Positions 45,569 to 54,519 of a stretch of 64,000 nucleotides of DNA are shown here, piece after piece (within the stretch, counting starts at the first letter, position 1; every line of letters starts with the position of its first letter). Source of the stretch: Paraliobacillus sp044383835 (lineage in GTDB: Bacteria > Bacillota > Bacilli > Bacillales > Amphibacillaceae); the NCBI RefSeq assembly GCF_044383835.1, contig NZ_JBISEP010000001.1, forward strand, positions 62,001 to 126,000. Direction: 5' to 3'. Both the position numbers and the translations under genes were made by a program. The notes below the pieces were generated by a model that was not told the DNA's origin, did not search any database, and was given only the letters and a program-made list of their open reading frames with translations.

Positions 45569-46531
45569 ATGCCTAAAATTGACAATGTGTTAGCGATTCT
45601 ATGGATGCTTCGTTCAGGTCAAAAAATTACTGCAAAACAAATTTCAGAAAAGTTAGAGATAAATATCAGGACTGTGTATCGTTATGTTGATACACTTTCA
45701 ACAAGTGGCGTACCTATAATTTCAGAACCAGGACATAACGGTGGATACACTTTATTAAACAATTTTATTGAGGCACCTCTTTTTTTTGATTTTGAAGAGC
45801 AAACGTCACTATTTCACGCTGCTGTTTTTGCAGAAGAAGCCGGATATTATGGAGGTGAAGCATTAAATAGGGCCATTTCAAAACTAAGTAAATACTCAAA
45901 TCAAGAGCAAGAAACAAAGGTAAACCAACAATTAACTAGCCTTGAAGTAATAAGTCGATTACGTTCACTCTCTATGGAACCTTTTTTGAAGGAGTTTAAG
46001 CAAGCCATAGCTGATGGCTACTCAGTAAAAATGCGTTACCATAGAAGTGACGAAAAGCAATTAAACTATAGATTGGTCAATCCATATAGAATTATTTATT
46101 GGAATAATAAGTGGTATGTGATTGGATTTTGTCATCTTAGAAATGATATCCGTAGTTTTAGAGTAGATCGAATGGAAAGTCTAGTGCCAACCGAAAATAA
46201 GTTTAACCGGCCAGAAAACTTTTCAGCTCGTGACTTTTTTATGAAAAATCTTCTTCCAACTATAGAAGATAAGGAAGGGATTATTTCTTTAGTTATTAAT
46301 GGGGACAAAAGTGTATTAGCTGATATTTGCCAACATTGGTTTTTAGGACATTATTTACAAGAACGTAATTCAAATCAAGCAGTTTTTCTTCTTAAAAAAG
46401 ATATAATACATACATATGTACCTTATTTACTTTTACCGTATAATAAATCTATTAAAGTTATTGAGCCAATAAGTCTTAAGAAAAGACTTGTTGAAGTTCT
46501 GTCGGAATTAATAAAATTTCATCAAGTTTGA
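45569..46531 (+). CDS. YafY-type HTH/WYL transcriptional regulator
   Basis: 320 aa; GGGGAGG precedes the ATG. The N-terminal HTH is MLRSGQKITAKQISEKLEIN, IRTVYRYVDTLS (residues ~12-45), followed by the helical linker and a WYL domain around YRLVNPYRIIYWNNKWYVIG (about 154-173) with FRVDRM. The C-terminal WCX extension is present. WYL domains sense ligands such as nucleic acid or nucleotides. The gene lies inside the Tn3-type repeats and probably regulates the adjacent DJ-1 gene or itself. It ends at its own terminator. Confidence 0.87.
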   Translation: MPKIDNVLAILWMLRSGQKITAKQISEKLEINIRTVYRYVDTLSTSGVPIISEPGHNGGYTLLNNFIEAPLFFDFEEQTSLFHAAVFAEEAGYYGGEALNRAISKLSKYSNQEQETKVNQQLTSLEVISRLRSLSMEPFLKEFKQAIADGYSVKMRYHRSDEKQLNYRLVNPYRIIYWNNKWYVIGFCHLRNDIRSFRVDRMESLVPTENKFNRPENFSARDFFMKNLLPTIEDKEGIISLVINGDKSVLADICQHWFLGHYLQERNSNQAVFLLKKDIIHTYVPYLLLPYNKSIKVIEPISLKKRLVEVLSELIKFHQV

Positions 46532-46532
46532 T

Positions 46533-46563
46533 AACTTCCCTGACGTTAACTGTCAGGGAAGTT
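46533..46563 (+). terminator. Terminator after the WYL regulator
   Basis: Perfect 12-bp stem AACTTCCCTGAC / GTCAGGGAAGTT with a 7-nt loop, then ATATTATAATAG, which also supplies a TATAAT-like -10 for the next gene. Confidence 0.75.
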
Positions 46564-46606
46564 ATATTATAATAGCAATATCAATTGTGATTGGAGTGTT
46601 ATTTGG

Positions 46607-47239
46607 ATGCAAACGAAAAAAGTTTTTCTATATGTATTTAATTCAATGTCGGACTGGGAATATGGTTATTTAATTGCTGAACTAAACTCAGGAAGATATT
46701 TCAAAAAAGATTTAGCGGCTTTAAAAGTAATTACAGTAGGAGCTAATAAAGAAACGATTACTACTATGGGAGGACTGAGCATAAAACCAGATATTTCCCT
46801 TGATGAATGTACGCTTAAAAGTAAAGATCTTTTAATTTTACCAGGAGGGACTACTTGGAGTGAAGAAATTCACCAACCTATCTTGGAAAGAATTGGACAA
46901 GCTTTAAGGATTGGCACTATTGTTGCCGCAATTTGTGGAGCAACTGAGGGGCTCGCGAATATGGGATACTTGGATACTAGAAAGCATACAAGTAATAACT
47001 TGGAATATACTAAAATGGTATGTCCTAATTATAAAGGAGAAAAGTTCTATGAGATGGGATCTGTGGTATCTGATGCGAATTTAATTACTGCACCAGGAAT
47101 AGCTCCTCTGGAATTTGCAATGGAGGTACTAAAAAAAATAGAGGTATTAACACCAGATGCGTTACATTCATGGTATAACCTAAATAAGACTCATAAACCT
47201 GAATACTTCTTCCAGTTAATGAATGCAATAAATAAATGA
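46607..47239 (+). CDS. DJ-1/PfpI family protein
   Basis: 210 aa. The class I glutamine amidotransferase-like fold is recognised from VFLYVFNSMSDWEYGYLIAE (residues 6-25), DLLILPGGTTW (about 74-84) and the nucleophile elbow AAICGATEGLA with Cys at about 108. Similar B. subtilis proteins (YoaZ-like) are stress-linked; substrates (glyoxals, oxidised groups) are uncertain. It follows the WYL gene by 75 bp with a separate promoter-like region and is inside the transposon repeats. Confidence 0.85.
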   Translation: MQTKKVFLYVFNSMSDWEYGYLIAELNSGRYFKKDLAALKVITVGANKETITTMGGLSIKPDISLDECTLKSKDLLILPGGTTWSEEIHQPILERIGQALRIGTIVAAICGATEGLANMGYLDTRKHTSNNLEYTKMVCPNYKGEKFYEMGSVVSDANLITAPGIAPLEFAMEVLKKIEVLTPDALHSWYNLNKTHKPEYFFQLMNAINK

Positions 47240-47307
47240 AGTAAGTGAAAAGCTCAATTTCTCTATTTTAATTCGTAGAAAACTTGGGCTTTTTAATTTG
47301 GAATTTC

Positions 47308-47345
47308 CTTATCGTTGTAAAACGGCATTTTCCTGACGCTACCAC
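47308..47345 (-). repeat. Right Tn1546-like terminal inverted repeat
   Basis: On the minus strand this 38-bp sequence reads GTGGTAGCGTCAGGAAAATG then CCGTTTTACAACGATAAG. It differs from the remembered Tn1546 repeat at four positions and is inverted relative to 45253-45289. Confidence 0.75.
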
Positions 47346-47359
47346 TAATAATTATTAAA

Positions 47360-47401
47360 AGACGAACCTTAAATTCAAAAAAGAAAAATTAAGGTTCGTC
47401 T
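47360..47401 (-). terminator. ppaC terminator
   Basis: 13-bp stem AGACGAACCTTAA / TTAAGGTTCGTCT with a minus-strand TTTTAATAATT tail, 78 nt past the ppaC stop. Confidence 0.75.
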
Positions 47402-47478
47402 ACTTTGTAAAAATTGAAACTATAACTGTGCAAATATACGAACTTCTCGAAAATAAAAATTCATTTGTGTTTCTCAAA

Positions 47479-48405
47479 TTATGCTAATACTTCTTGGATA
47501 TTCGGAACAATCTGTTTCTTACGTGAAACCACACCTTTTAATAGTGCTTGATTGTTATTTAATGACACATTAAACGCCTTTTCTACTTCTTCTTGTTTAT
47601 CTCCTAATGCGAGAATAACAGAATCGTTATTTAAAATATCCGTTACAACAAACGCGAATAAGGAAAGGTCCTTTTTAGCGATTACTTCTTGTATTGCTAA
47701 CTCAAGTTCTGTTTGTTTTGCTAATACTTCATTCGTATCGACAGTATTGACTTGAGCAACTTCGACTACATGTCCAGCCATGTTAAATTCTTTTGCATCT
47801 AATGAAATTAATTCTTTAATCGTTTTATCGCTTAAATCAGCTCCTGCTTTAAGCATATCTAAACCGTACACTTGAGCATCAACCTCTGCGATAGCAGCTA
47901 ATTCTTTTGCAGCTTGAATATCTTCTTCTGTACAAGTTGGCGATTTAAATAATAGAGAGTCTGAAATAATCGCTGATAACATTAATCCTGCAATTTCTTT
48001 CGGAACAGTAACCTGATGCTCTTTAAATAATTTATTTAAAATAGTAGCCGTACATCCAACAGGCTCAGCACGGTAATATACCGGATCATTCGTTTCAAAG
48101 TTTGCAATTCGATGATGGTCAATTACTTCTTTTACTTGAACTTTTTCAATATCATCTACGCTTTGTTGACGTTCATTGTGGTCAACTAAAATAACTGTAT
48201 CTACTTCATTTGCAACAGTTTCTACATATCTAGGTGCTTCCACGTTGAAATAATCTAGAGCAAACTGTGTTTCATTGTTTACTTCACCTAGTCGTACAGC
48301 TTCTACATCTTCACCTAGTTGTTTTTTTAAATAAGCATAAGCAAGTGCTGCTGTAATCGTATCTGTATCTGGATTTTTGTGCCCGAATATTAGTGTTTTG
48401 TTCAA
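47479..48405 (-). CDS. ppaC: Manganese-dependent inorganic pyrophosphatase
   Basis: 308 aa, TTG start with AAAGGAGAG upstream. The DHH-family motifs are intact: GHKNPDTDTI (His8, Asp12, Asp14), VDHNE (about 74-78), the EVIDHHRI triad (about 94-101) and the C-terminal SRKKQIVP. It hydrolyses PPi to phosphate in the cytoplasm (family II), as in B. subtilis. Confidence 0.95.
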   Translation of the reverse strand: MNKTLIFGHKNPDTDTITAALAYAYLKKQLGEDVEAVRLGEVNNETQFALDYFNVEAPRYVETVANEVDTVILVDHNERQQSVDDIEKVQVKEVIDHHRIANFETNDPVYYRAEPVGCTATILNKLFKEHQVTVPKEIAGLMLSAIISDSLLFKSPTCTEEDIQAAKELAAIAEVDAQVYGLDMLKAGADLSDKTIKELISLDAKEFNMAGHVVEVAQVNTVDTNEVLAKQTELELAIQEVIAKKDLSLFAFVVTDILNNDSVILALGDKQEEVEKAFNVSLNNNQALLKGVVSRKKQIVPNIQEVLA

Positions 48406-48494
48406 TGTGTTTCTCTCCTTTATTTATTACATTGCATTTAGAATGAAAAATCCATATCTATTGTAACGTAAATGATTCATTCTTTCATCTAGAA

Positions 48495-49739
48495 TTATTT
48501 AATTTGTCCATTTCCGTGTAGGGTGTATTTTGTTGAAGTTAGTGCTTGCAGCCCCATTGGTCCTCTCGCATGTAATTTTTGCGTGCTAATACCAATTTCT
48601 GCCCCGAAACCAAATTCGAAACCATCCGTAAATCGAGTAGAAGCATTATGATAGACACATGCAGCATCGACCTCATTCAAAAACTGAACGACATGTTGAT
48701 TGGTTTCAGAAATAATTGCTTCTGAATGCTTGGTTCCGTAACGGTTGATGTGGCTGATTGCCTCGTCTACATTTTCTACAGTTTTAATGGCTACAGTTGT
48801 GTCTAAATACTCTGTATGCCAATCTTCTTCCGTAGCTAATGGTAACTCCTCATGATGAGATGCAACCGTTTCATCTACATGCATTGTCACATCATGCTCT
48901 TCTAGCTCATGAATCAATTGATCACCGTACTGCTTATACCATTGTTTAGCCACCAAAATCGTTTCAATTGCATTACATACAGATGGTCTTTGTGTTTTTG
49001 CATTAATGGCAATCTCGATAGCCATCTTTACATCAGCCGTTTGATCAATAAAAAGATGACAATTACCAGCACCTGTTTCTAACACAGGGACAGAAGATTT
49101 TTCAACAACCGTGTCTATTAATTTTTTACTTCCTCTTGGGATTAACACATCCAAATAGGTGTTTAAACGAAACATCTTCTCTGCGGTAGCACGACTCGTA
49201 TCTTCGACTAATTGAACAGCGTCAACGGGTAGTTCAGAATGAGATAATGCTTCTTGAATCACATGAACTAAGGCAATATTTGAATGAATAGCAGAAGAAC
49301 TACCTCGTAATAGTACGGCATTTCCTGTTTTCAAACAAAGGCTAGCAGCATCTACGGTAACATTTGGCCTAGCTTCATAGATGATACCAATAACACCAAT
49401 AGGAACCGTTACTTTTTTGATTGCTAAACCATTTGGTCGTTCCCAGTCTTCTTGAATCTTACCAATCGGATCATCTAATTGAATCAGTTGCTGCAATGAT
49501 TCAGTCATTCCTTCAATCCTTTGTTCATCTAAGCGAATTCGATCAATAATTGCTTCAGAAATGCCTTTTTCTTTTGCTACGATAATATCTTTTTCATTTT
49601 CTTTCATGATGTACGTTTGCTGATTCAATAATGCATCAGCAATCAACTGAATTGCTTTGTTTTTTTGTTCTGTTGTTGTCTTACTTAACTGAATTGTTGT
49701 GCCTTTTGCCTTTTCCGCAATAGTAAAAAGATCATTCAT
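48495..49739 (-). CDS. proA: Glutamate-5-semialdehyde dehydrogenase (gamma-glutamyl phosphate reductase)
   Basis: 414 aa, starting 3 nt after proB. ProA motifs include GVIGIIYEARPNVTVDAA (about 116-133), the catalytic Cys region RPSVCNAIET (about 250) and the C-terminal HNASTRFTDGFEFGFGAEIG. It reduces gamma-glutamyl phosphate to the semialdehyde, the second step of proline synthesis. It is cotranscribed with proB under a T-box leader, matching proline's role as an osmoprotectant. Confidence 0.95.
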   Translation of the reverse strand: MNDLFTIAEKAKGTTIQLSKTTTEQKNKAIQLIADALLNQQTYIMKENEKDIIVAKEKGISEAIIDRIRLDEQRIEGMTESLQQLIQLDDPIGKIQEDWERPNGLAIKKVTVPIGVIGIIYEARPNVTVDAASLCLKTGNAVLLRGSSSAIHSNIALVHVIQEALSHSELPVDAVQLVEDTSRATAEKMFRLNTYLDVLIPRGSKKLIDTVVEKSSVPVLETGAGNCHLFIDQTADVKMAIEIAINAKTQRPSVCNAIETILVAKQWYKQYGDQLIHELEEHDVTMHVDETVASHHEELPLATEEDWHTEYLDTTVAIKTVENVDEAISHINRYGTKHSEAIISETNQHVVQFLNEVDAACVYHNASTRFTDGFEFGFGAEIGISTQKLHARGPMGLQALTSTKYTLHGNGQIK

Positions 49740-49742
49740 TTT

Positions 49743-50858
49743 TCATACCCCCTGTAAAGTTAATACTAAATGATCGCGATGAATTACTTCAGATTTCTGC
49801 TGGTTTGTCATATGCATTGCGTTTAAACTACGCATTCCTTTAATTTGATCAATTTCTGAAGCGCTATAATTGACCTTTCCTTTTGCAATAACATTTTCTT
49901 GAAATAATATTTCTACTACATCATTTAAGTTAAACTCACCAATAACCGAAACAATGCCTGCTGGAAGTAAGCTCTTTCCCTTGTTTAGCAAAGCCTCTTT
50001 CGCACCTTGATCAATCACTATCTGGCCTTTAACATTCGAGTGAAAAGCAATCCACTGCTTTTCTTTTCTAACGTGCCGTGTTTGATGATTCCCAATGTAA
50101 GTACCGTCACCACTTCCATTTAAAATGTCGATAAATTTATTTTCCCCCTGCCCAACACCAACAAAAGCATGAACACCCAATGATAGAGCCGTTTGTGCAG
50201 CTAATAATTTTGATTTCATCCCGCCAGTGCCAACTTTTGAGCTAGACTTCTGACTTGTTTGACTAATTAAATCATCGGAAACATGCTCCAATTGATTGTA
50301 ACGAATTGCATCTGGGTTATCAGTTGGATTCTCACTATACAAGCCATTAATATCCGTTATCATAATTAAATAATCAGCATTAACTAAGCCACTGATGAGT
50401 GCTGATAACATGTCATTATCCCCAAATGTTAATTCCTCAATGGCAACCGAATCATTTTCATTAATAATTGGAATAACGGAGCGCTTTAATAACTCATTAA
50501 TCGTTTGATATACATTAGTAAACTGCTGGTGATGAACAAACACATCTCTAGTCACAAGTAATTGTGCACTAACGATACCATATGTTTTGAATGCTTCAGC
50601 ATATGCTTCAATTAGTAACCCTTGACCGACAGCAGCCGCAGCTTGCTTACCAGATACAGTAACAGGACGACTGGAATAACCGAGATCTCTAAACCCAGCT
50701 GATATTGCACCAGATGATATTAAAATCACTTCTTCCCCTTGTTTCATTAATGCAGCAATCGCGCTTGTATGCTCTTGCAGTTTGTTTAAACTTAAACTAC
50801 CATCTTGCTCTGTCAGTGAACTACTCCCAATTTTAATTACTACTCGCTTGTTTGCCAT
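49743..50858 (-). CDS. proB: Glutamate 5-kinase
   Basis: 371 aa; AAGAGGCG precedes the ATG. The amino-acid kinase domain (VVIKIGSSSLT at 5-15, VILISSGAISAGF at about 43-55, INENDSVAIEELTFGDNDML at about 130-149) is followed by a C-terminal PUA domain (residues ~275-365, KGQIVIDQGAKEALLNKGKS). It phosphorylates glutamate and is the feedback-controlled first step of proline synthesis. Confidence 0.95.
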   Translation of the reverse strand: MANKRVVIKIGSSSLTEQDGSLSLNKLQEHTSAIAALMKQGEEVILISSGAISAGFRDLGYSSRPVTVSGKQAAAAVGQGLLIEAYAEAFKTYGIVSAQLLVTRDVFVHHQQFTNVYQTINELLKRSVIPIINENDSVAIEELTFGDNDMLSALISGLVNADYLIMITDINGLYSENPTDNPDAIRYNQLEHVSDDLISQTSQKSSSKVGTGGMKSKLLAAQTALSLGVHAFVGVGQGENKFIDILNGSGDGTYIGNHQTRHVRKEKQWIAFHSNVKGQIVIDQGAKEALLNKGKSLLPAGIVSVIGEFNLNDVVEILFQENVIAKGKVNYSASEIDQIKGMRSLNAMHMTNQQKSEVIHRDHLVLTLQGV

Positions 50859-50898
50859 GTCGTTCGCCTCTTCTTACTTCTATTTATATTTATGTATA

Positions 50899-51141
50899 AA
50901 AAAATCTTTTCCACCCAATACAAGTTACTGTAAAGGACGAAAAAGATTTGATCCGCGGTACCACCTTTGTTTGACAAGTATCACTTGCCCACCTCACCCA
51001 TAACGCTGGGGTAGCGAATGAAGTTTATGCTTCTTAGCTCTGAGGCAGGTTCAATAAAAAGACGTACATGTAGGATCTTTCAGCCTATGGATCCCATTCT
51101 CTGTCATCGCTTAATTATTTACTAATCCTCATCACAGCTTT
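50899..51141 (-). ncRNA. T-box riboswitch, proline specifier
   Basis: The minus strand has the invariant T-box TCCGCGGTACCACC complement (50952-50965), an AGAGA-type stem I motif, and a specifier loop reading GAACCTGCC, in which CCT (51047-51049) is a proline codon. Downstream, AAATCTTTTT...GGAAAAGATTTTTTT forms the terminator. Uncharged tRNA-Pro would permit proBA transcription. Confidence 0.92.
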
Positions 51142-51225
51142 TAATGATATATAATTACTTAATAGTATGCTTTAGAATGATAAAAAAGTCAATGAAATTG
51201 ATAGAAAACTCAGTATATTTATAAC

Positions 51226-52296
51226 TTACAGTTGAATCACCCAATCAAAGACATCTTCTTGTTTCCCATATTGAATTCCTGTTAATGTATCATAAAGTTT
51301 TTTAGAAATGTCACCTGTTTTATTGTTGTTGATCTCTAGTATTTCTTTATTCCATGCTAGCGTACCAATTGGAGAAATTACAGCTGCTGTACCAGTTCCA
51401 AATGCTTCTTCTAATTTTCCAGCTCGATGCGCTTGATAAATCTCATCCATTGCTATTGCCCGTTCTATGACTGGCACATTCCAATATTTAAGCAATTGAA
51501 TCACAGAGTTACGTGTTACCCCTTCAAGAATACTTCCGTTTAAAGCTGGAGTGATAATTTCTCCATCAATCTTGAAAAAGACATTCATACTGCCGACTTC
51601 TTCAATATATTTTTTCTCTAAGCCATCTAACCACAGGACCTGTGAGAATCCTTGCGCTTCTACAATTTCGTGTGCTTTTAAGCTAGATGCATAATTCCCA
51701 GCTGTTTTTGCTTCGCCAGTACCACCTTTAACAGCTCGGACATATTCATTCTCAACAGCAATTTTAACAGGGTTTATACCTTCCTTATAGTAAGCGCCTA
51801 CTGGTGAAAGAATAATAATGAACTTGTATTGTTTAGAAGGTGCAATACCTAGATAAGGTTCTGTCGCAATAACAAATGGTCTAATGTATAGTGATGTACC
51901 TGATAGATTTGGTACCCATTCAGCATCCAGTGCAACCAATTGTTTAATTGCTTGTAGTGCAAGATTTTCATCAATAGCAGGAATACACATGCGTGCATTA
52001 GAACGATTCAATCGGTTAATGTTTTTTTCTGGACGAAACAAGTTCACATCGCCACCATCTGTTAAATAGGCTTTTAATCCTTCAAAAACGGTTTGACCAT
52101 AATGATAAACCATTGCTGCTGGATCAACAGATATTGGTTGATATGGAACGATTCTAGGATCATACCATCCCTTGTCCTGGTCATAGTCTAAAATAAACAT
52201 GTGATCTGTAAATTTTTCTCCAAACGTTAACTCAGCTGGATTTGGCTTTTCTTTTTTTGACGTAGTTTTCGATAATGCTATACTATGTTCTGTCAT
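51226..52296 (-). CDS. ilvE: Branched-chain amino acid aminotransferase
   Basis: 356 aa; CAAGGGGAC precedes the ATG. Fold-type IV PLP enzyme: VYHYGQTVFEGLKAYL (about 63-78), the PLP Lys in EAKTAGNYASSLKAHEIVEA region (about 195-214), and EVGSMNVFFKIDG. It has the ~350-residue class II architecture of B. subtilis YbgE/YwaA. It carries out the last step of Leu/Ile/Val synthesis. It is monocistronic. Confidence 0.94.
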   Translation of the reverse strand: MTEHSIALSKTTSKKEKPNPAELTFGEKFTDHMFILDYDQDKGWYDPRIVPYQPISVDPAAMVYHYGQTVFEGLKAYLTDGGDVNLFRPEKNINRLNRSNARMCIPAIDENLALQAIKQLVALDAEWVPNLSGTSLYIRPFVIATEPYLGIAPSKQYKFIIILSPVGAYYKEGINPVKIAVENEYVRAVKGGTGEAKTAGNYASSLKAHEIVEAQGFSQVLWLDGLEKKYIEEVGSMNVFFKIDGEIITPALNGSILEGVTRNSVIQLLKYWNVPVIERAIAMDEIYQAHRAGKLEEAFGTGTAAVISPIGTLAWNKEILEINNNKTGDISKKLYDTLTGIQYGKQEDVFDWVIQL

Positions 52297-52410
52297 ATTG
52301 GATGTCCCCTTGCTTTTTTAATTCTCAAAATAGTAATTTATTATTACTATTCTATTACTAATCGCTAAGATTGTACAACCTATTTCAATCAGAATAATTT
52401 TGAAATGTGA

Positions 52411-52444
52411 AAAGATCACTAAAAATTCACTTAGTGATCTCTTT
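52411..52444. terminator. Hairpin between ilvE and the small gene
   Basis: Stem AGATCACTA (52413-52421) / TAGTGATCT (52432-52440) with A/T flanks, past the stop of the small minus-strand gene at 52492. Confidence 0.65.
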
Positions 52445-52491
52445 GTAGCATAACTTATAATTAGCTTATTCATCTAAAAAATATATACTTG

Positions 52492-52632
52492 TTATCGTTT
52501 TGTGTTATCTTTTTTTGCTTTTGCTTCTAATTGGGAGAATGGTTGTTGATCTGCTTTTTCTTCCGTTAGACCTTGAGGATTAACTCCAGCCTTCTTTTGG
52601 CGAATGTTTCGATTATTTTTTTGTTGTGTCAA
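52492..52632 (-). CDS. Small hydrophilic protein, 46 aa
   Basis: TTG start (52630-52632) preceded by AAAGGTGGTG. The product begins MTQQKNNRNIRQKKAGVNPQ, continues GLTEEKADQQPFSQLEAKAK and ends KKDNTKR. It is Lys/Gln/Asn rich, without Cys or Trp, soluble and probably disordered. It resembles small acid-soluble-type spore-former proteins in composition, but no family is recognised. Divergent from msrA. Confidence 0.65.
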   Translation of the reverse strand: MTQQKNNRNIRQKKAGVNPQGLTEEKADQQPFSQLEAKAKKDNTKR

Positions 52633-52751
52633 ATGGTTCACCACCTTTTTCGTTAGATTTCGTTTTAAAGGGGAAATCTATTCATTGAAATGGACAAAAT
52701 TACGGTTTTTCGGTACATTAAACATTACAGTAATAAAGGGGGAGTCTTTTA

Positions 52752-53318
52752 ATGACAAAAGCGATAGCAACATTTGCTGGTGGATGTTTTTGGTGTATGG
52801 TGAAGCCATTTGATCAATGGGATGGCGTGCATGAGGTAGTTTCAGGATATACCGGTGGACATATAGAAAACCCGACTTATGAACAAGTCAAATCTGGTGA
52901 ATCAGGTCATTATGAAGCAGTTCAAATCACGTATAATTCGGAAATAATAAATTACCAGCAAATACTTGATCTATATTGGCCACAAATTGATCCAACTGAT
53001 CCAGACGGCCAATTTCATGATCGTGGTAAACAATATCGAACTGCAATTTTTTATCATAACGACGAACAAAAACAATTAGCAATGTTATCGAAAGAGGCAT
53101 TACATAAATCGAATAAATTTAAACAAGCGATCGTTACAGAGGTGTTGCCAGCTTCTACGTTCTATCCTGCAGAAACGTATCATCAGGATTTTTATAAAAA
53201 GAATGAGGAAGAATATTTAAAAGATCGTGCGAGATCAGGCAGAGATGAATTTATTAAAGACTATTGGTCTGCTACCAACAAAACGTGTAAAACATACGCT
53301 AAGCAAAATTCGACATAA
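52752..53318 (+). CDS. msrA: Peptide methionine-S-sulfoxide reductase A
   Basis: 188 aa; AAAGGGGGAG precedes the ATG. The catalytic motif AGGCFWC (Cys12, second Cys15), GYTGGHIENPTYEQV (about 33-47), GHYEAVQI and the YHQDFY segment are all conserved. It reduces methionine S-sulfoxide in oxidised proteins. It is monocistronic, with no msrB fusion. The next 750 bases hold a decayed transposase. Confidence 0.95.
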   Translation: MTKAIATFAGGCFWCMVKPFDQWDGVHEVVSGYTGGHIENPTYEQVKSGESGHYEAVQITYNSEIINYQQILDLYWPQIDPTDPDGQFHDRGKQYRTAIFYHNDEQKQLAMLSKEALHKSNKFKQAIVTEVLPASTFYPAETYHQDFYKKNEEEYLKDRARSGRDEFIKDYWSATNKTCKTYAKQNST

Positions 53319-53359
53319 AGGAATCCTATTCCCTACGTTAAGGGATTATGGCTTTCATT

Positions 53360-54070
53360 TTATCGGTTGAGAGGTCGTAGAAAATTTAAGCTTGTTATTT
53401 CAGTCATATCAAAGGTTTATTCGCCAAAAAAATGAATATACTCCCATCCTAAAGGTGACATGTATTTTAGTAAGGCATCTCATAAATTAGAGACTAATTT
53501 ATTTTACCTTGCATATGAACCTAACTTCCTTATAATCAGTGAACCATTTGTTTCAGCATGCAAGGATCACACAAACTCCACTGAGCAGCATTAGCCATTT
53601 GGTAATAAGCAATACCAGTTATAGCATCTGCCATTTTAGTCAAACCAATACTTGTTGCTATTGCCATAAGTAAAGCCATCAAAATAGGTTTTTCCTCTTC
53701 CCTTTGGATGTACATTGGTGAAAGCATGCACCAACATTTTATTAGAACCTTCCCAGTGAGTCACCTCCATTAAGAGATCAGTAAACTTTACCTTGGGTAA
53801 CATATTATACAAGAATTAACTGAAATTTCGTACTTTTTCTGGAGTATCTTTTCTAAGCGATCCAGTCTTAGTTTAGATTTTTCAATGTTTGCCCCTTCAA
53901 GAGCATCAAGATTATTTCATATCCATGTAAGTCGTTGAGTTAGTGCTTTTCTCTGTCCTTAAGGAAGCCATTTCATAATAATGTCGATTTATTGTTACCC
54001 CTTCATTATAGACCTGTTTCTTCCAACGTTTTGGAACAAACGCTATAGGAACCCCATCTCGTGCTTTTCT
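53360..54070 (-). pseudogene. Tn3-family transposase TnpA, decayed
   Basis: In TnpA order on the minus strand: GVPIAFVPKRWKKQVYNEG and RHYYEM (about 54060-53970), KALTQRLTWI then NNLDALEGANIEKSKLRLDR (about 53960-53840), VKFTDLLMEVTHWEG (about 53790), the open stretch 53536-53727 with EEEKPILMALLMAIATSIGL, TKMADA and YYQMANAAQW, and finally LLKYMSPLGWEYIHFFGE, stop, TSLNFLRPLN ending at TAA 53360. Many stops and frameshifts plus a large deletion before the C-terminus rule out activity. No matching terminal repeat was found next to it. Confidence 0.82.
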
Positions 54071-54198
54071 TTTCCGGATTTATTCAATAATTAATAATTT
54101 TAACAATATATTTAACAAAACAATCCAAATCTATGCTAAAATATGGATGTTGCCATATTTTTTACTAAATTAATATTTCTATAAAGGGAGGATTAAAA

Positions 54199-54500
54199 AT
54201 TAACCATACTATTCAAAAAAAGATTCCTTTAGGACGTTATCTTTGAATATCCAAAGAGAATTATTTACTAGTCGAGCTAATAAGGAGAACGTTCATCATT
54301 CCAAGATAAACTGGGATTATTAAGGGAATTAGTATCCTTTATGATAGGAGCAAATGTAGATGGAATTGCTATTACTAGTAATAAAACTAAAGCCATTAAC
54401 GTAATAGTATGGGGAATGAAGCTCGATGAAGGCAGTGAAATTTTGACCACTAATGCTGAACATCTAGGGAACGTTGGCAAGTTTATCTACCTTTCATAAG
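54199..54500 (+). pseudogene. Class V aminotransferase fragment
   Basis: After GGGAGG, reading pieces NHTIQKKIPLGRYL, RELFTSRANKENVHHSK and then LLRELVSFMIGANVDGIAIT, SNKTKAINVIVWGM, DEGSEILTTNAEHLGN correspond to the N-terminal third of a class V (cysteine-desulfurase-like) PLP enzyme. Frameshifts separate them, and the PLP lysine and C-terminal two thirds are absent. Confidence 0.65.
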
Positions 54501-54519
54501 TTTAGAAATGTGGATATTA

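Larger units (their letters stand above)
45253..47345. mobile_element. Tn3-family (Tn1546-like) remnant with WYL regulator and DJ-1 gene
   Basis: Bounded by two inverted copies of a 38-bp terminal repeat like that of Tn1546 (45253-45289 and 47308-47345). Inside are a C-terminal fragment of a Tn3-family transposase reading toward the left end, a WYL regulator and a PfpI-like gene. The transposase C-terminus lies 37 bp from the left repeat, as in intact Tn3 elements. The 5 bp outside the ends (GCGTA, TAATA) do not match, so no target duplication is left. Between 45208 and 45569 nothing else is seen. Confidence 0.65.
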
